DNA of 64,000 bases, taken from NCBI GenBank assembly GCA_011799875.1, contig CM022302.1, positions 379,252,175 through 379,316,174 of the forward strand, given 5' to 3'. This DNA is from Thinopyrum elongatum (taxonomy: Eukaryota; Streptophyta; Magnoliopsida; Poales; Poaceae). The translations under genes and the position numbers were made by a program. The notes under the pieces were generated by a model. It made no database searches. It saw only the letters and a program-made list of their open reading frames with translations, and was not told where the DNA came from. How positions within the stretch are numbered: position 1 is the stretch's first letter; each line of letters starts with the position of its first letter. This document shows positions 54,424 to 64,000 of the stretch, in pieces.

Positions 54424-55591
54424 ATGGATATGGAACACAAAATACCAAAAAAATAGTTGTACTTGCTACTCTTGGAGATGGAGAACCTCCTAAAACCCTC
54501 GATGCTCGTTATGTGAAAAATATTAAACACTACTTTGATAATCCTGAGAAACCCCCATTCAACATGATAATGGGAGACACGTTGGATTAATGTGAATACT
54601 TTAGGGATTATCGCTTGACACAAAAAGGGAAACTGTTATGGGATCAAATTGATATGTTGCATTGGTATGCTTGGAATTTATGCCAGAGATATGATTATAC
54701 TTGTTGCTCTAGGATGAAGGCTCCACACCTTCCCTTTTCATGCAAATTTAGTGATAATGGAACCTTGGCTTCTTATGCTAATGGTAGATATGATTACTAT
54801 GATGTGGAATGAATAAAAGAATTTGTTGCTTTTAAGGGTGCTTATGAAATTGAATCTCTGTTTGAAAAGTATGAAGATTATGATGATTCTGTTTATAGAC
54901 CTGAAAATTTTGCTATACTTAAATATTGCTATGAGAATTATAAATACAATGCCGATATTGATGCGTTTATTGAGAAAGTCTCTGTTGTCCAAGAAGAGAC
55001 TAATATTTTGCAGGAAACTATGGAAGAAGAAATAGATGAAATTGTGAGCTCATTCGATGAAAAAGATGACGAGGAGAGAGAAGAACAAAAGGAGGAAGAG
55101 TGGATTGATCACTCGTGCCCACCTTCTAATGAGAGTAACTCTTCAACTCATACATTGTTTAATGTACCTTCGTTCTTACCGAAGGATGAATGCTATGATA
55201 ATTGCTATGATCCCGTTGATTCATTTGAAATATCCCTTTTTGATGAACTTGATGCTTGCTATGCTTGTGGCCAAGATGCCAATATGAATTATTCTTATGG
55301 AGATGAACTTTCTATAGTTCCTTATGTTAAGAATGAAATTGTTGCTATTGCACCCACACATGATAGTCCTATTATCTTTTTGAATTCTCCAAACTACACT
55401 GTATCGGAGAAGTTTGCACTTATTAAGGATTATATTGATGGGTTGATTTTGCTACTACACATGATGATTTTGATGAATATAATATGCATGTGCTTGCTGC
55501 TCCTACTTGCAATTATTATGAGAGAGGAACTACATCTCCACCTCTCTATGTTTCCAACACGATAAAATTGCAAGAAACTGCTTATGCTATG
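54424..55591 (+). pseudogene. Element D internal ORF, unknown, decayed
   Basis: ATG 54424 shortly after the primer site. A frameshift lies in the A-rich run near 54450, and TAA (54588-54590) and TGA (54810-54812) interrupt one otherwise continuous frame. Another frameshift near 55440 moves the end to the next frame. The visible parts are YYDVE, FEKYEDYDDSVYRP, and a very acidic block (DEKDDEEREEQKEEEW). A Cys-containing part follows (CYDNCYD, LDACYACGQDANMNYSYGDE), then VKNEIVAIAPTHDSP. No Gag, protease or enzyme motif is recognised. In position it should correspond to gag. It may be the private ORF of a non-autonomous family. It is cut by element E, so the true end is unknown. Confidence 0.6.
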
Positions 55592-56978
55592 TGATACGTC
55601 TCCATCGTATCTACTTTTCCAAACTCTTTTGCCCTTGTTTTGGACTCTAATTTGCATGATTTGAATGGAACTAACCCGGACTGACGCTGTTTTCAACAGA
55701 ATTGCCATGGTGTTATTTTTGTGCAGAAATAAAAGTTCTCGGATTGACCTGAAAATTTACAGAGAATGTTTTTGGAATATATAAAATATATTGGCGAAAG
55801 AATCAACCAGAGGGGGGCCACCCAGAGGCCACAAGCCCTAGGGGCGCGCCCCAGGGGGGCGCGCCCTACAGGCTTATGGGCCCCCTGGAGCCCCTCCGAC
55901 CTCAACTCCAACTCCATATAACCCTATTCAGGGAGAAAAAAAAGTCAGAGAGAAGGATTCATCGCGTTTTACGATACGGAGCCGCCGCCACCTCCTCTTC
56001 TTCATTGGGAGGGCAGATCTGGAGTCCGTTCGGGGCTCCGGAGAGGGGGATTCCTCGGCATCATCATCACCAACCTTCCTCCATCACCAATTTCATGATG
56101 CTCACTGCCGTGCGTGAGTAATTCCATTGTAGGCTTGCTGGACGGTGATGGGTTGGATGAGATTTATCATGTAATCGAGTTAGTTTTGTTAGGGTTTGAT
56201 CCCTAGTATCCACTATGTTCTGAGATTGATGTTGCTATGACTTTGTTATGCTTAATGCTTGTCACTAGGGCTCGAGTGCCATGATTTTAGATCTGAACCT
56301 ATTATGTTTTCATGAATATATTTGTGTTCTTGATCCTATCTTGCAAGTTGTAGACACCTATTACGAGTTATGATCCGCATACCCCAAGGTGACAATAATT
56401 GGGATTCTTTTCGGTGATTACCGTAGTTTGAGGAGTTCATGTATTCACTAAGTGCTAATGCTTTGTTTCGGTTCTCTATTAAAAGGAGGCCTTAATATCC
56501 CTTAGTTTCCATTAGGACCCCGCTGCCACGGGAGGGTAGGACAAAAGATGTCATGCAAGTTCTTTTCCATAAGCACATATGACTATATACAGAATACATG
56601 CCTACATTATATTGATGAATTGGAGCTAGTTCTGTGTCACCCTAGGTTATAACTGCTACATGATGAATATCATCCGACACAATTATCATTGCCGATCCAT
56701 TGCCTATGAGCTTTTCACATATTGATCTTTCCTAAGTTACTTTCGTTGCTACTGCTGTTACAATCACTACAAAACTGCTATTGTTACTTTTGCCATTTGT
56801 TACCATTACTTCCATACTACTTTGCTGCAGATATTAAGTCTTTCAGGTGTGGTTGAATTGACAACTCAGCTTCTAATACTCGTGAATATTCTTTGGCTCC
56901 CCTTGTGTCAAATCAATAAATTTGGGTGGAATACTCTACCCTCGAAATTTTTGCGATCCCCTATCTTGTGGGTTATCA
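55592..56978 (+). repeat. Element E 5' LTR (1387 bp)
   Basis: TGATACGTCTCCATCG... to ...TGTGGGTTATCA. It contains GC-rich inverted cores (GGGGCGCGCCCC) at about 55841-55868 and a CCATATAACC TATA-like box at about 55914. Confidence 0.83.
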
Positions 56979-56989
56979 AGACCTTTTTC

Positions 56990-57007
56990 TGGCGCCGTTG
57001 CTGGGGA
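56990..57007 (+). other. Element E primer binding site
   Basis: TGGCGCCGTTGCTGGGGA, one C-to-T change from the D element site, 11 bp after the LTR end. Confidence 0.8.
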
Positions 57008-57056
57008 GCATAGCTCTATTCTCTGAGTCACTTGGGATTTATATCTGTTGATCACT

Positions 57057-60000
57057 ATGAGGAATCTGAAAGATACCAGAACCAAGATTTTTCCCTCTAC
57101 TACGAGGGGAGGTAAGGAACTGCCATCTAGCTCTGCACTTGTTTCACCTTCTGTTTTAAGTAAGCTTGCGACACCTACACCTGCTATTGATTCGGATATG
57201 TCACAAGTAATTGATGATGCTACTTCTACTATGCATGATGCTTATGACGATACTACTGCTTTGCTTGATAATACTGTGCCACTGGGTGAATTTCTTGATG
57301 AATAACTTGCTAGAGCTAAAGATATTGAGAATGCTGAAACTGATGATATTTCTGAAACTGATGAAATTATTGAAACTAAACACTTTGAGACACCTGCTAG
57401 ACCTAGCTCTCCTAGATATGAATTGCCTGATATACCTGAATGTTATGTTATGGATGGAGAGGTAGCTAGGGACTTTCTTGCTTGTAAGGATAGAGATGAT
57501 CTTAAGAAATTACTATGCAAGTGGAAAGAAAAAATCTTTGAATGCTAGAATGCAATATGATACCAAATTTGCTACTTCACCTATCTTTGTTACTGATAAG
57601 GATTACGAATGGGATAATTGTATTCATACCCTTAGTTGTGTCCCCCTCAACCGAATTGCCCCTTGTTTTTGAAAACACGTGGTCTTGCCCAACCCACTTT
57701 GTCGTCTTGTGCTTTTGCCCTTTGACCGTTTGACCGTCACTTTGAAGACTTCATAACTAATTCATACTAAATCAGAAAAATGCAAATAAGATACCAAAAT
57801 GTTTGGAAAAATATCACCTGTATGTCAATGTCACTTGCATTCATGACAAAAGTGTTGGTAAGTGCCCATCCGAGTTTAGCTCTTATCATACCACCATGAA
57901 CAGGAAAATCTAAAAAAAATTGAAAAATTCAAGAACAATTTGGTGGCAAAGAATTGCAAATGTTTTAAGTGCTTGCCAAGTTTCATGAGGGAATGACATT
58001 CGTGGAAGTCGTGGCAAAAAAAACATACCACCATGACCAGGAAAATCTAAAAAAAATCGAAAAATTCAAGAAAAATTTGGTGGCAAAGAATTGCAAATGT
58101 TTTAAGTGCTTGCCAAGTTTCACGAGGGAATGACATTCATGGAAGTCGTGGCAAAAAAATTTATGTCATTCCCTCATGAAACTTGGCAAGCACTTAAAAC
58201 ATTTGCAATTCTTTGCCACCAAATTTTTCTTGAATTTTTTGAATTTTTTTAGATTTTCCTGTTCATGGTGGTATGATAAGAGCTAAAACTCAGATGGGCA
58301 CTTACCAACACTTTTGTCATGAATGCAAATGACATTGACATACAGGTGATGTTTTTCCAAACATTTTGGTATCTTATTTATATTTTTCTGATTTAGTATG
58401 AATTAGTTATGAAGTTTTCAAAGTTACGGTCAAACGGTCAAAGGGCAAAAGCAAAAGACGACAAAGTGGGTTGGGCAAGACCACGTGTTTTAAAAAACAA
58501 GGGGCAATTCGGTTGAGGGGGACACAACTAAGGGTATGAATACAATTATCCCATTATGAATTCTCTGTCGATCCTGAATTAATTACTTTGGTTGAATCTG
58601 ATCCTTTCTATGGCTATGAATCTGAAACTGTTGTGGCACATCTCACTAAATTAAATGATATAGCCACCCTATTTGCTCATGAGGAAAAATTTGCTATTAC
58701 TATATTCTTAAGTTGCTTCCTTTCTCGTTAAAGGGTGATGCTAAGATATGGTTTAATTCTCTTGCTCCTGGTTGTGTGCGTAGTCCCCAGGATATGATCT
58801 ATTACTTCTCTGAAAAATATTTTCCTGCTCATAAGAAACAAGCTGCTTTACAGGAAATATTTAACTTTGTGCAAATTGAAGAAGAGAGTCTCCCACAAGC
58901 TTGGGGGAGGCTTCTCCAATTACTTAATGCTTTGCCAGATCATCCTCTCAAGAAAAATGAAATACTTGATATCTTTTATAATGGACTAACCGATGCTTCT
59001 AGGGACCACCTAGATAGTTGTGCTGGTTGTGTTTTCAGGGAACGAACTGTTGAACAAGCCGAAGTATTATTGAATAACATATTGAGTAATGGTAATGATT
59101 GGACTCTTCACGAACCACCTCCTAAGCCAACTCCGAAGAAGAGAGGTATTCTATTTCTCAGTCCTGAAGATATGCAAGAGGCAAAGAAATCTATGAAAGA
59201 GAAAGGTATTAAAGCTGAAGATGTTAAGAATTTACCACTTACTGGAGAAATTTATGGTCTTAATACTCCGACACATGTAGTAGAGGTAAATTCTCTCTAT
59301 AGATTTGATGAAGGTGATATTCCTTATGATAAGTCTGCTAGTCAATGCTTGGATGAATTTGATAACTTTATTGTTAAACAAGAAAACTTCAATGCATATG
59401 TTAGTAGACAATTGAAACGTAATGCTTATATGCTTGACTGCTTGGGTGACTATATGTGTAGAACTGTTAATGATCTCAAGATTATTAGTAAACATGCTTC
59501 CATGGTAAAAACTCAAGTAGAACAAGTTCTCAAGGCACAAAATGATTTGCTTAATGAAATGAATAGTAAGAACAATGATCATGCTGTTAGAGTTGTGACT
59601 GGAGGTGGTAAAATGACTCAGGAACCTTTGTATCCTGAAGGCCATTTCAAGAGAATTGAACAAGATTCTCAGAGAATTAATACTGATGCACCTAGTCCTT
59701 CTAAAAGGAAAAGGAAAGATGATAGGACTTTGCATGCTTCTAGTGAACCTGTTGTAGACACACCTGAGAATCCAAATGATATTTCTGTTTCTGATGCTGA
59801 GACACAATCTAGTGATGAACATGAACCTAGTGATAATGTTAATGATGATGTTCATGTTGATGCTCAACCTAGCAATGATAATGATGTGGAGATAGAACCT
59901 GCTGTTGATCTTGATAACCCACAACCTAAGAATAAAAGATATGATAAAAGAGACTTTATTGCTAGGAAACATGGTAAAGAAAGAGAACCATGGGTCCATA

Positions 60001-60773
60001 AACCCATGCCCTTTCCTCCTAAACCATCCAAGAAAAAGGATGATGAGGATTTTGAGCGCTTTGTTGAAATGCTTAGACCTGTCTTTTTGCGTATGCGTTT
60101 GACTGATATTCTGAAAATGTCTCCTTATGCTAAGTATATGAAAGATATTATTATAAATGAAAGAAAGATACCGGAAGCTGAAATTTCCACCATGCTTGCT
60201 AATTATACATTTAAGGGTGGAGTACCAAAGAAACTAGGAGACCCAGGAATACCAACTATACCATGCTCCATTAAAAGAAACTATGTTAAAACTGCTTTAT
60301 GTGATCTTGGAGCCGGTGTTAGTGTTATGCCTTTCTCTCTGTATCGTAGACTTGAATTGAATAAGTTGACACCCACTAAAATATCTTTGCAAATGGCCGA
60401 TAAATCAACTGCTATACCCATCGGTATTTGTGAGGATGTGCGTGTCGTAGTTGCAAATGTTACTATTTTACCGGACTTTGTTATTCTTGATATACCCGAG
60501 GACGACAGTATGTCGATCATCCTTGGTAGACCCTTTTTGAATACTGTAGTGGTTGTTATTGATTGCAACAAGGGCAATGTCACTTTTCATGTTAATGGTA
60601 ATGAGCATACGGTACACTTTCCGAAGAAACAACCTCAAGTGAATAGTATCAACTCTATTGGAAAAATTTCAACGATTACTATTGGAGGTTTTGAATTCCC
60701 TCTTCCTACTGTCAAAAAGAAATATGGTATTCTTATTGTTGGGGATATGCATATCCCCATTGAGGTAACCTAG
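57057..60773 (+). pseudogene. Element E gag-protease gene, split by a Mutator-like element
   Basis: The start is ATG 57057 (MRNLKDTRTK). TAA 57301-57303 and a frameshift in the A-run near 57530 break the N-terminal part. The gene is then cut at 57610 by the 942-bp element and resumes in phase at 58562. A frameshift near 58705 leads into a 686-codon open frame (58713-60773). That frame has the Athila-type Gag core (LPFSLKGDAKIWFNSLAPG, ALQEIFNFVQIEEESLPQAW, LDIFYNGLTDASRDHLDSCA), a charged Asp/Glu region at about residues 350-420, and an aspartic protease: ALCDLGAGVSVMPFSLYRRL at about residue 527 and IILGRPFLNT at about 602. DLGA instead of DTGA or DSGA is usual in Athila proteases. Ends at TAG 60771-60773 with no polymerase following. 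Confidence 0.88.
57611..58552. mobile_element. Mutator-like non-autonomous element with ~390-bp inverted repeats
   Basis: 942 bp bounded by 9-bp duplications attacgaat (57602-57610) and attatgaat (58553-58561), which differ by one CG-to-TG change. The ends GGGATAATTGTATTCATACC are perfectly inverted. The arms run about 57611-58002 and 58164-58552. Between them, one arm section (about 57890-58019) is repeated in tandem at about 58027-58160. Taking out the element and one duplication leaves the gag reading frame intact at that point. The 9-bp target and long inverted ends indicate the Mutator superfamily. There is no transposase. Confidence 0.88.
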
Positions 60774-61561
60774 TGTTATACGAAGATTCTCCGGTTTCAT
60801 GTCATTCGAAAGAAGTTTGTTAATGAGATTTGGTCAACCTTGTTAATGGATTCCTTGTGATGGGCATGAGATGGATGAATTTAGTAAACATAACTCTCTG
60901 TACCCACTCTTTACTTTCTGTTATTTAGAATAAATAAAGCAAAAATACTATTATTTTTCTGTTTTCTGAATTATCTGTGCAATAAAAAATGACCAGAAAA
61001 TAAAAGTTCTCCAAATGCCCTGAAAATTTAGTATGATTTTTTCTAGAATATTTAAGAATTTTTGGCACTGAAAACACCTCAGGGAGGTGCACCAATGGGC
61101 CACAAGCCCACAGGGCGCGCCCACCCCCCTGGGCGCGCCTATAGGGCTTGTGGGTCCCACGTGGGTCCCCCTCACTTATGCCAGCACCCATCCACTTCGT
61201 CTTCCTCCAGAAAAAATCCCACCATTGCTCAAACCCGTGTTCTTGCTCATTTCGCTACCATTTTCGATCTCCTTGCTCGGAACTTCATTTTTGAAACTAT
61301 TTCAGGGGATTGTTCTTCGGTATGTGACTCCTCCAATGGTCCAATTAGTTTTTGTTCTAGTGCTTTATATATTGCAAATTTTTGTTGCTGTGGTGACCTT
61401 GTTATTGAGCTTGCATGTCAAATTTATATGGTCCAAAGTAGTTTTGTTGCATGATATACCCTCTAGACACTTGTGAGAGTAGTTGCTATCAATCTTGTTG
61501 AGTTTTGTTCACTTTTATTTTGAGTCACTAAAAATTTCAGAAATTTTTCAGAGGAAGGAAA
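60774..61561 (+). other. Region between gag-protease and the Athila-type ORF in E, LTR-like
   Basis: No gene. At about 60985-61180 it resembles the E LTR at about 55725-55890. Both show AATAAAAGTTCTC, CTGAAAATTTA, TAGAATATTTAAG versus GGAATATATAAAA, GCCACAAGCCC, paired GGCGCGCC cores and GGGCTTGTGGG versus AGGCTTATGGG. The downstream part (about 61200-61500) looks like a leader. Reverse transcriptase and integrase would be expected here and are absent. Confidence 0.6.
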
Positions 61562-62590
61562 ATGTTTAGGAAAATATACCAAGGTGATTCCTTAAAGAAG
61601 AAAGCCCCAAGGCTCGCGATACATGAGCCAGACCTTGAACCAACGAGGGAGGCTCAAGTGCAACCTTGCGAATGGCCGTCGGATCACTTCATGACTCACG
61701 CAGGTTTCAAGGAAGAATTTGATATGTACGTACGCAACGCCGGCCTGACAGACTCCGTGTCAGATAAGTGTTTACAGTATTACAACCTTAGCGATTCCTT
61801 TGTGCGGAGATTCAAGTACTCAGTCCATCGCAATACACATTATGTTTTGTTTGATCTTTATGATAAATCATTTACTATGGATCTTGAAGAATTTAGTGAT
61901 GCATGCAAAATTCCACAATGGGGTACATGTACTAAACCTCGCAAAGCTGATTGCATTGGATTTCTTGCTAGCATTACCGTAGGTGAAACCAGGACCATAG
62001 CACAAGCCACTATAGGGAGCATTCACTTTCCTGCATTACATTACTTTGCTCTCTTTGTGGGTAGATGCATTAATGGTAAACATGATCATAGCCACATCTG
62101 CGCCTCAGATTTGAGTGTCCTCAAGAGTGTTGTAATGAATGATAAACAATTTAACTTGGGGGCTATCATTGCGCGTCGACTACATAACAATGCTAAAGAT
62201 GGGGATTTCTTTGGTGGAATTTATGCCACTCGTTTAGCTAATTATCTTGGTGTTCCCATAAGACAAAATGATGCTCAGTTGCCACCTGCTACTTTCCTTG
62301 ATTATAATGCTACGGTACGCTACCAGTTTCTTGAGAGGAACGAACAGTCCCTCCTGTACAGACTAATCTTTGACAGGGAGCGCGTCTTCCATATTACACT
62401 TCCTGCTCCTGCCTTCTTTGACTTTCAGGCAAAACGAAGATACTTCATAACCAGAGAGGAGGCAGACAAGTATGAGAGAGCAGGGGAGACCTCTCGCCTC
62501 CACGAGACAGCTCTCCAAGTGATAGCTGCCACAGCTCGATACAACCTCGGCTACAACTTTGGGTATCCGCCAGGCCAGCCGTGGCCCTAG
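61562..62590 (+). CDS. Athila ORF-type protein in element E
   Basis: 342 codons, MFRKIYQGDSLKKK to YPPGQPWP, intact. The central part (FTMDLEEFSDACKIPQWGTC, IGSIHFPALHYFALFVGRCI, HICASDLSVLKSVV, FFGGIYATRLANYLGVPI) has the look of the plant ATHILA ORF family found in Athila-lineage gypsy elements. In some of these it occupies the place of an envelope-like gene. No signal peptide or clear membrane helix is seen here, so no envelope function is claimed. It follows the LTR-like segment that might act as its promoter. It is the only fully open large gene of element E. Function unknown. Confidence 0.72.
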   Translation: MFRKIYQGDSLKKKAPRLAIHEPDLEPTREAQVQPCEWPSDHFMTHAGFKEEFDMYVRNAGLTDSVSDKCLQYYNLSDSFVRRFKYSVHRNTHYVLFDLYDKSFTMDLEEFSDACKIPQWGTCTKPRKADCIGFLASITVGETRTIAQATIGSIHFPALHYFALFVGRCINGKHDHSHICASDLSVLKSVVMNDKQFNLGAIIARRLHNNAKDGDFFGGIYATRLANYLGVPIRQNDAQLPPATFLDYNATVRYQFLERNEQSLLYRLIFDRERVFHITLPAPAFFDFQAKRRYFITREEADKYERAGETSRLHETALQVIAATARYNLGYNFGYPPGQPWP

Positions 62591-64000
62591 AACAACTTAG
62601 GCTTAAAGCCTAAGCTTGGGGGAGTACGTATTTCTCACCGATATTACATTCATGTTCACACACTCATTCCAGTTGTCGGTTTTCAGACTTTTTCATTGTA
62701 TTATGCATGTTAGTTTATTTTTCTCGCTTTCTTCTTGTGTGTTTGAAAAACTTTGAGAAAATCCAAAAAAAATAATTCTTGCTTCTTTTTCGTTCTAGTT
62801 CATTTAGTAGTAGTATTAAAAGAAAACGCAAAAGATTTCTCGTTCTTCTTTTGCTTGTTGGGAGCTTTCCCGTGTAAATAGTTTTTCTCGTTTTTGTTTT
62901 ACTTTCTTCAGAAAAACAAAAACTCCAAAAATATTTTAGTGTGTTTCTTTGAAATTCTTTTCCTTTTCTTTGGGTCGTAAGGAGAAGACCACGATGAAAA
63001 TGTTGAGTGGCTCTCATATGCATTATTGTTGATCTAACAAAGAGCCCATATTACCTTGTCTTCTCCTTTGAATAAATGTTTGCAGATTCCAGCTTAGTCC
63101 AATGCACATGCACTCTTATTATTATTCACACCGTTCGGTCGTGCAAGTGAAAGTAAATAATGACGATATTTGACGAAATGATTGAGATGGAGAAAAGCTG
63201 GTATGAACTCGACCTATTTTGTTTTTGTAAATATGATTAGCTCATTGTTCCTGATTCAGCCCATTATGAATGAAACATGTTTGCAATGACAATTAGAGAT
63301 TATAGTTACCCATGCCATGCTTAATTAGCTAGGAGTGGATAATGGTTTGTCTTGTATGCCAACATGCAATTTAAAATGGTTATGATGTAGTATGATAGGA
63401 TGGTATCCTCCTTTGAATGATTTAAGTGGCTTGACTTGGCACATGCTCATGCATGTAGTTGAATCAAAAACAACATAGACTCCACGATATTTATGTTCAT
63501 GGTGATTTATATCCTACTCATATTTGCACTCAATGTTGATTAATCTCAATGCATGTTTATGACCGTTCTCGCTCTCTAGTTGGTCGCTCCTCAATCTTTT
63601 GCTAGCCTTCACTTGTACTAAGCGGGAATACTACTTGTGCATCCACTTCCTTAAACCCAAAGTTATTCCATATGAGTCCACGATACCTTCCTATATGTGG
63701 TATTTACCTGCCGTTCCAAGTAAATTTGCATGTGCCAAACTCTAAACCTTCAAATAATAATCTGGTTTGTATACCCGAATCGCTCATGTAGTGACTGGGT
63801 GCTGTCAGTATCTTCCATGCTAGGCGGGTTATTCTCACAGTGAGTGTTTATTCACTTGTCATTCACGAGAAAGTGGCTGGTGATCGGGATGCCCAGTTCC
63901 ATGCTCGAAATCAAATCAAAATATAAATAAAACAAAACTCCCCCAAGACTGTTGATGGTATGGACGATACCCGTGGATGCGGCTAGCCGTGGAGTGTGAT
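62591..64000 (+). other. Element E 3' untranslated region
   Basis: No gene. It starts with CCTAAGCTTGGGGGAGTACG (polypurine-like) and is T-rich with AAACTCCAAAAA stretches up to about 63000. The part at about 63570-63895 is nearly the same as 34490-34835 in element B, and the last 45 bases match B at about 50773-50815. The polypurine tract and 3' LTR must follow beyond the window. Confidence 0.65.

Larger units (their letters stand above)
52787..55591 (+). mobile_element. Element D: LTR retrotransposon, 5' part
   Basis: 5' LTR 52787-54299, primer binding site, and the start of the internal region with a decayed ORF. It is interrupted at 55591 by element E (likely TSD ctatg, 55587-55591). The rest of D is outside the window. 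The LTR (TGATACGTCTCCGTCG...) is a different family from A/B/C but shares the primer site type. Confidence 0.85.
55592..64000 (+). mobile_element. Element E: Athila-lineage LTR retrotransposon, runs off the window
   Basis: 5' LTR 55592-56978, primer site 56990-57007, gag-protease gene split by a Mutator-like element, an LTR-like segment at about 60960-61180, an Athila-type ORF (61562-62590) and a noncoding 3' region to the window end. No reverse transcriptase, RNase H or integrase lies between protease and the last ORF. The 3' LTR is not reached. Confidence 0.88.

Noticed and set aside
57611..58552. Foldback or intron interpretation of the inverted repeat in gag
   Set aside because: A 9-bp duplication and matching ends fit a Mutator-like insertion; no splice signals at the borders.
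59232..59999. 255-codon minus-strand ORF
   Set aside because: Shadow of the element E gag-protease frame; no motif and wrong codon pattern.
1..64000. Ordinary host genes, tRNA or rRNA genes, telomeric repeats
   Set aside because: None could be supported; every recognisable coding part sits inside transposon boundaries.

Overview
The window is plant nuclear repeat DNA, most likely from a large-genome grass of the Triticeae (wheat, goatgrass, barley or rye group). I base this on LTRs beginning TGATACGTCTCC.ACGTATC with TGGCGCCGTTGCCGGGGA-type primer binding sites, on 10-16 kb CACTA transposons with long subterminal repeats, and on Stowaway and Harbinger-type MITEs. I found no gene that clearly belongs to the host outside a transposon, and no rRNA, tRNA or CRISPR. 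Family names were not assigned because no repeat database could be searched.

Almost every base belongs to a stack of nested transposons, most joined at recognisable target-site duplications (TSDs). From the left: the 3' end of LTR element A1 (1-1828) lies in the 3' internal part of A2 (1829-3947). Element B starts inside A2's LTR at 3948 and still runs at 52786. B's 5' LTR is split by a 9.2 kb Ty3/gypsy Tat-lineage element, T (4542-13785, minus strand). B's interior is split by a minus-strand relative, C (15197-32516, TSD gctat). C's own 5' LTR is split by CACTA element 1 (21078-31534, TSD aac). B's 3' untranslated part is split by CACTA element 2 (34845-50737, TSD tta). B's 3' LTR (51408-52786) is split by element D (52787-55591). 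D is split by element E (55592 to the window end), an Athila-lineage element. E's gag gene is split by a 942-bp Mutator-like element (57611-58552, 9-bp TSD).

Coding content is nearly all transposon proteins in decay. T keeps gag, protease, RNase H and integrase but has lost reverse transcriptase, and it carries an antisense gene with a B3-like fold. B and C have no pol and share two small intact ORFs. CACTA 2 encodes a TNP2 transposase and a TNP1-like protein joined to a Ulp1-like (C48) peptidase region, plus a GRF zinc-finger membrane-type gene and an acidic nuclear-type protein. CACTA 1 has the same ends in the opposite orientation but no transposase. It carries two B3-like genes and a small basic coiled-coil ORF. 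E has gag-protease and an Athila-type extra ORF but no polymerase.

The most interesting theme is cargo. Three B3-like genes and one GRF zinc-finger gene, all nucleic-acid-binding folds, ride on three different transposons here, two of them antisense to the element's own genes. The two CACTA elements look like one scaffold with exchanged gene cassettes and internal tandem arrays.
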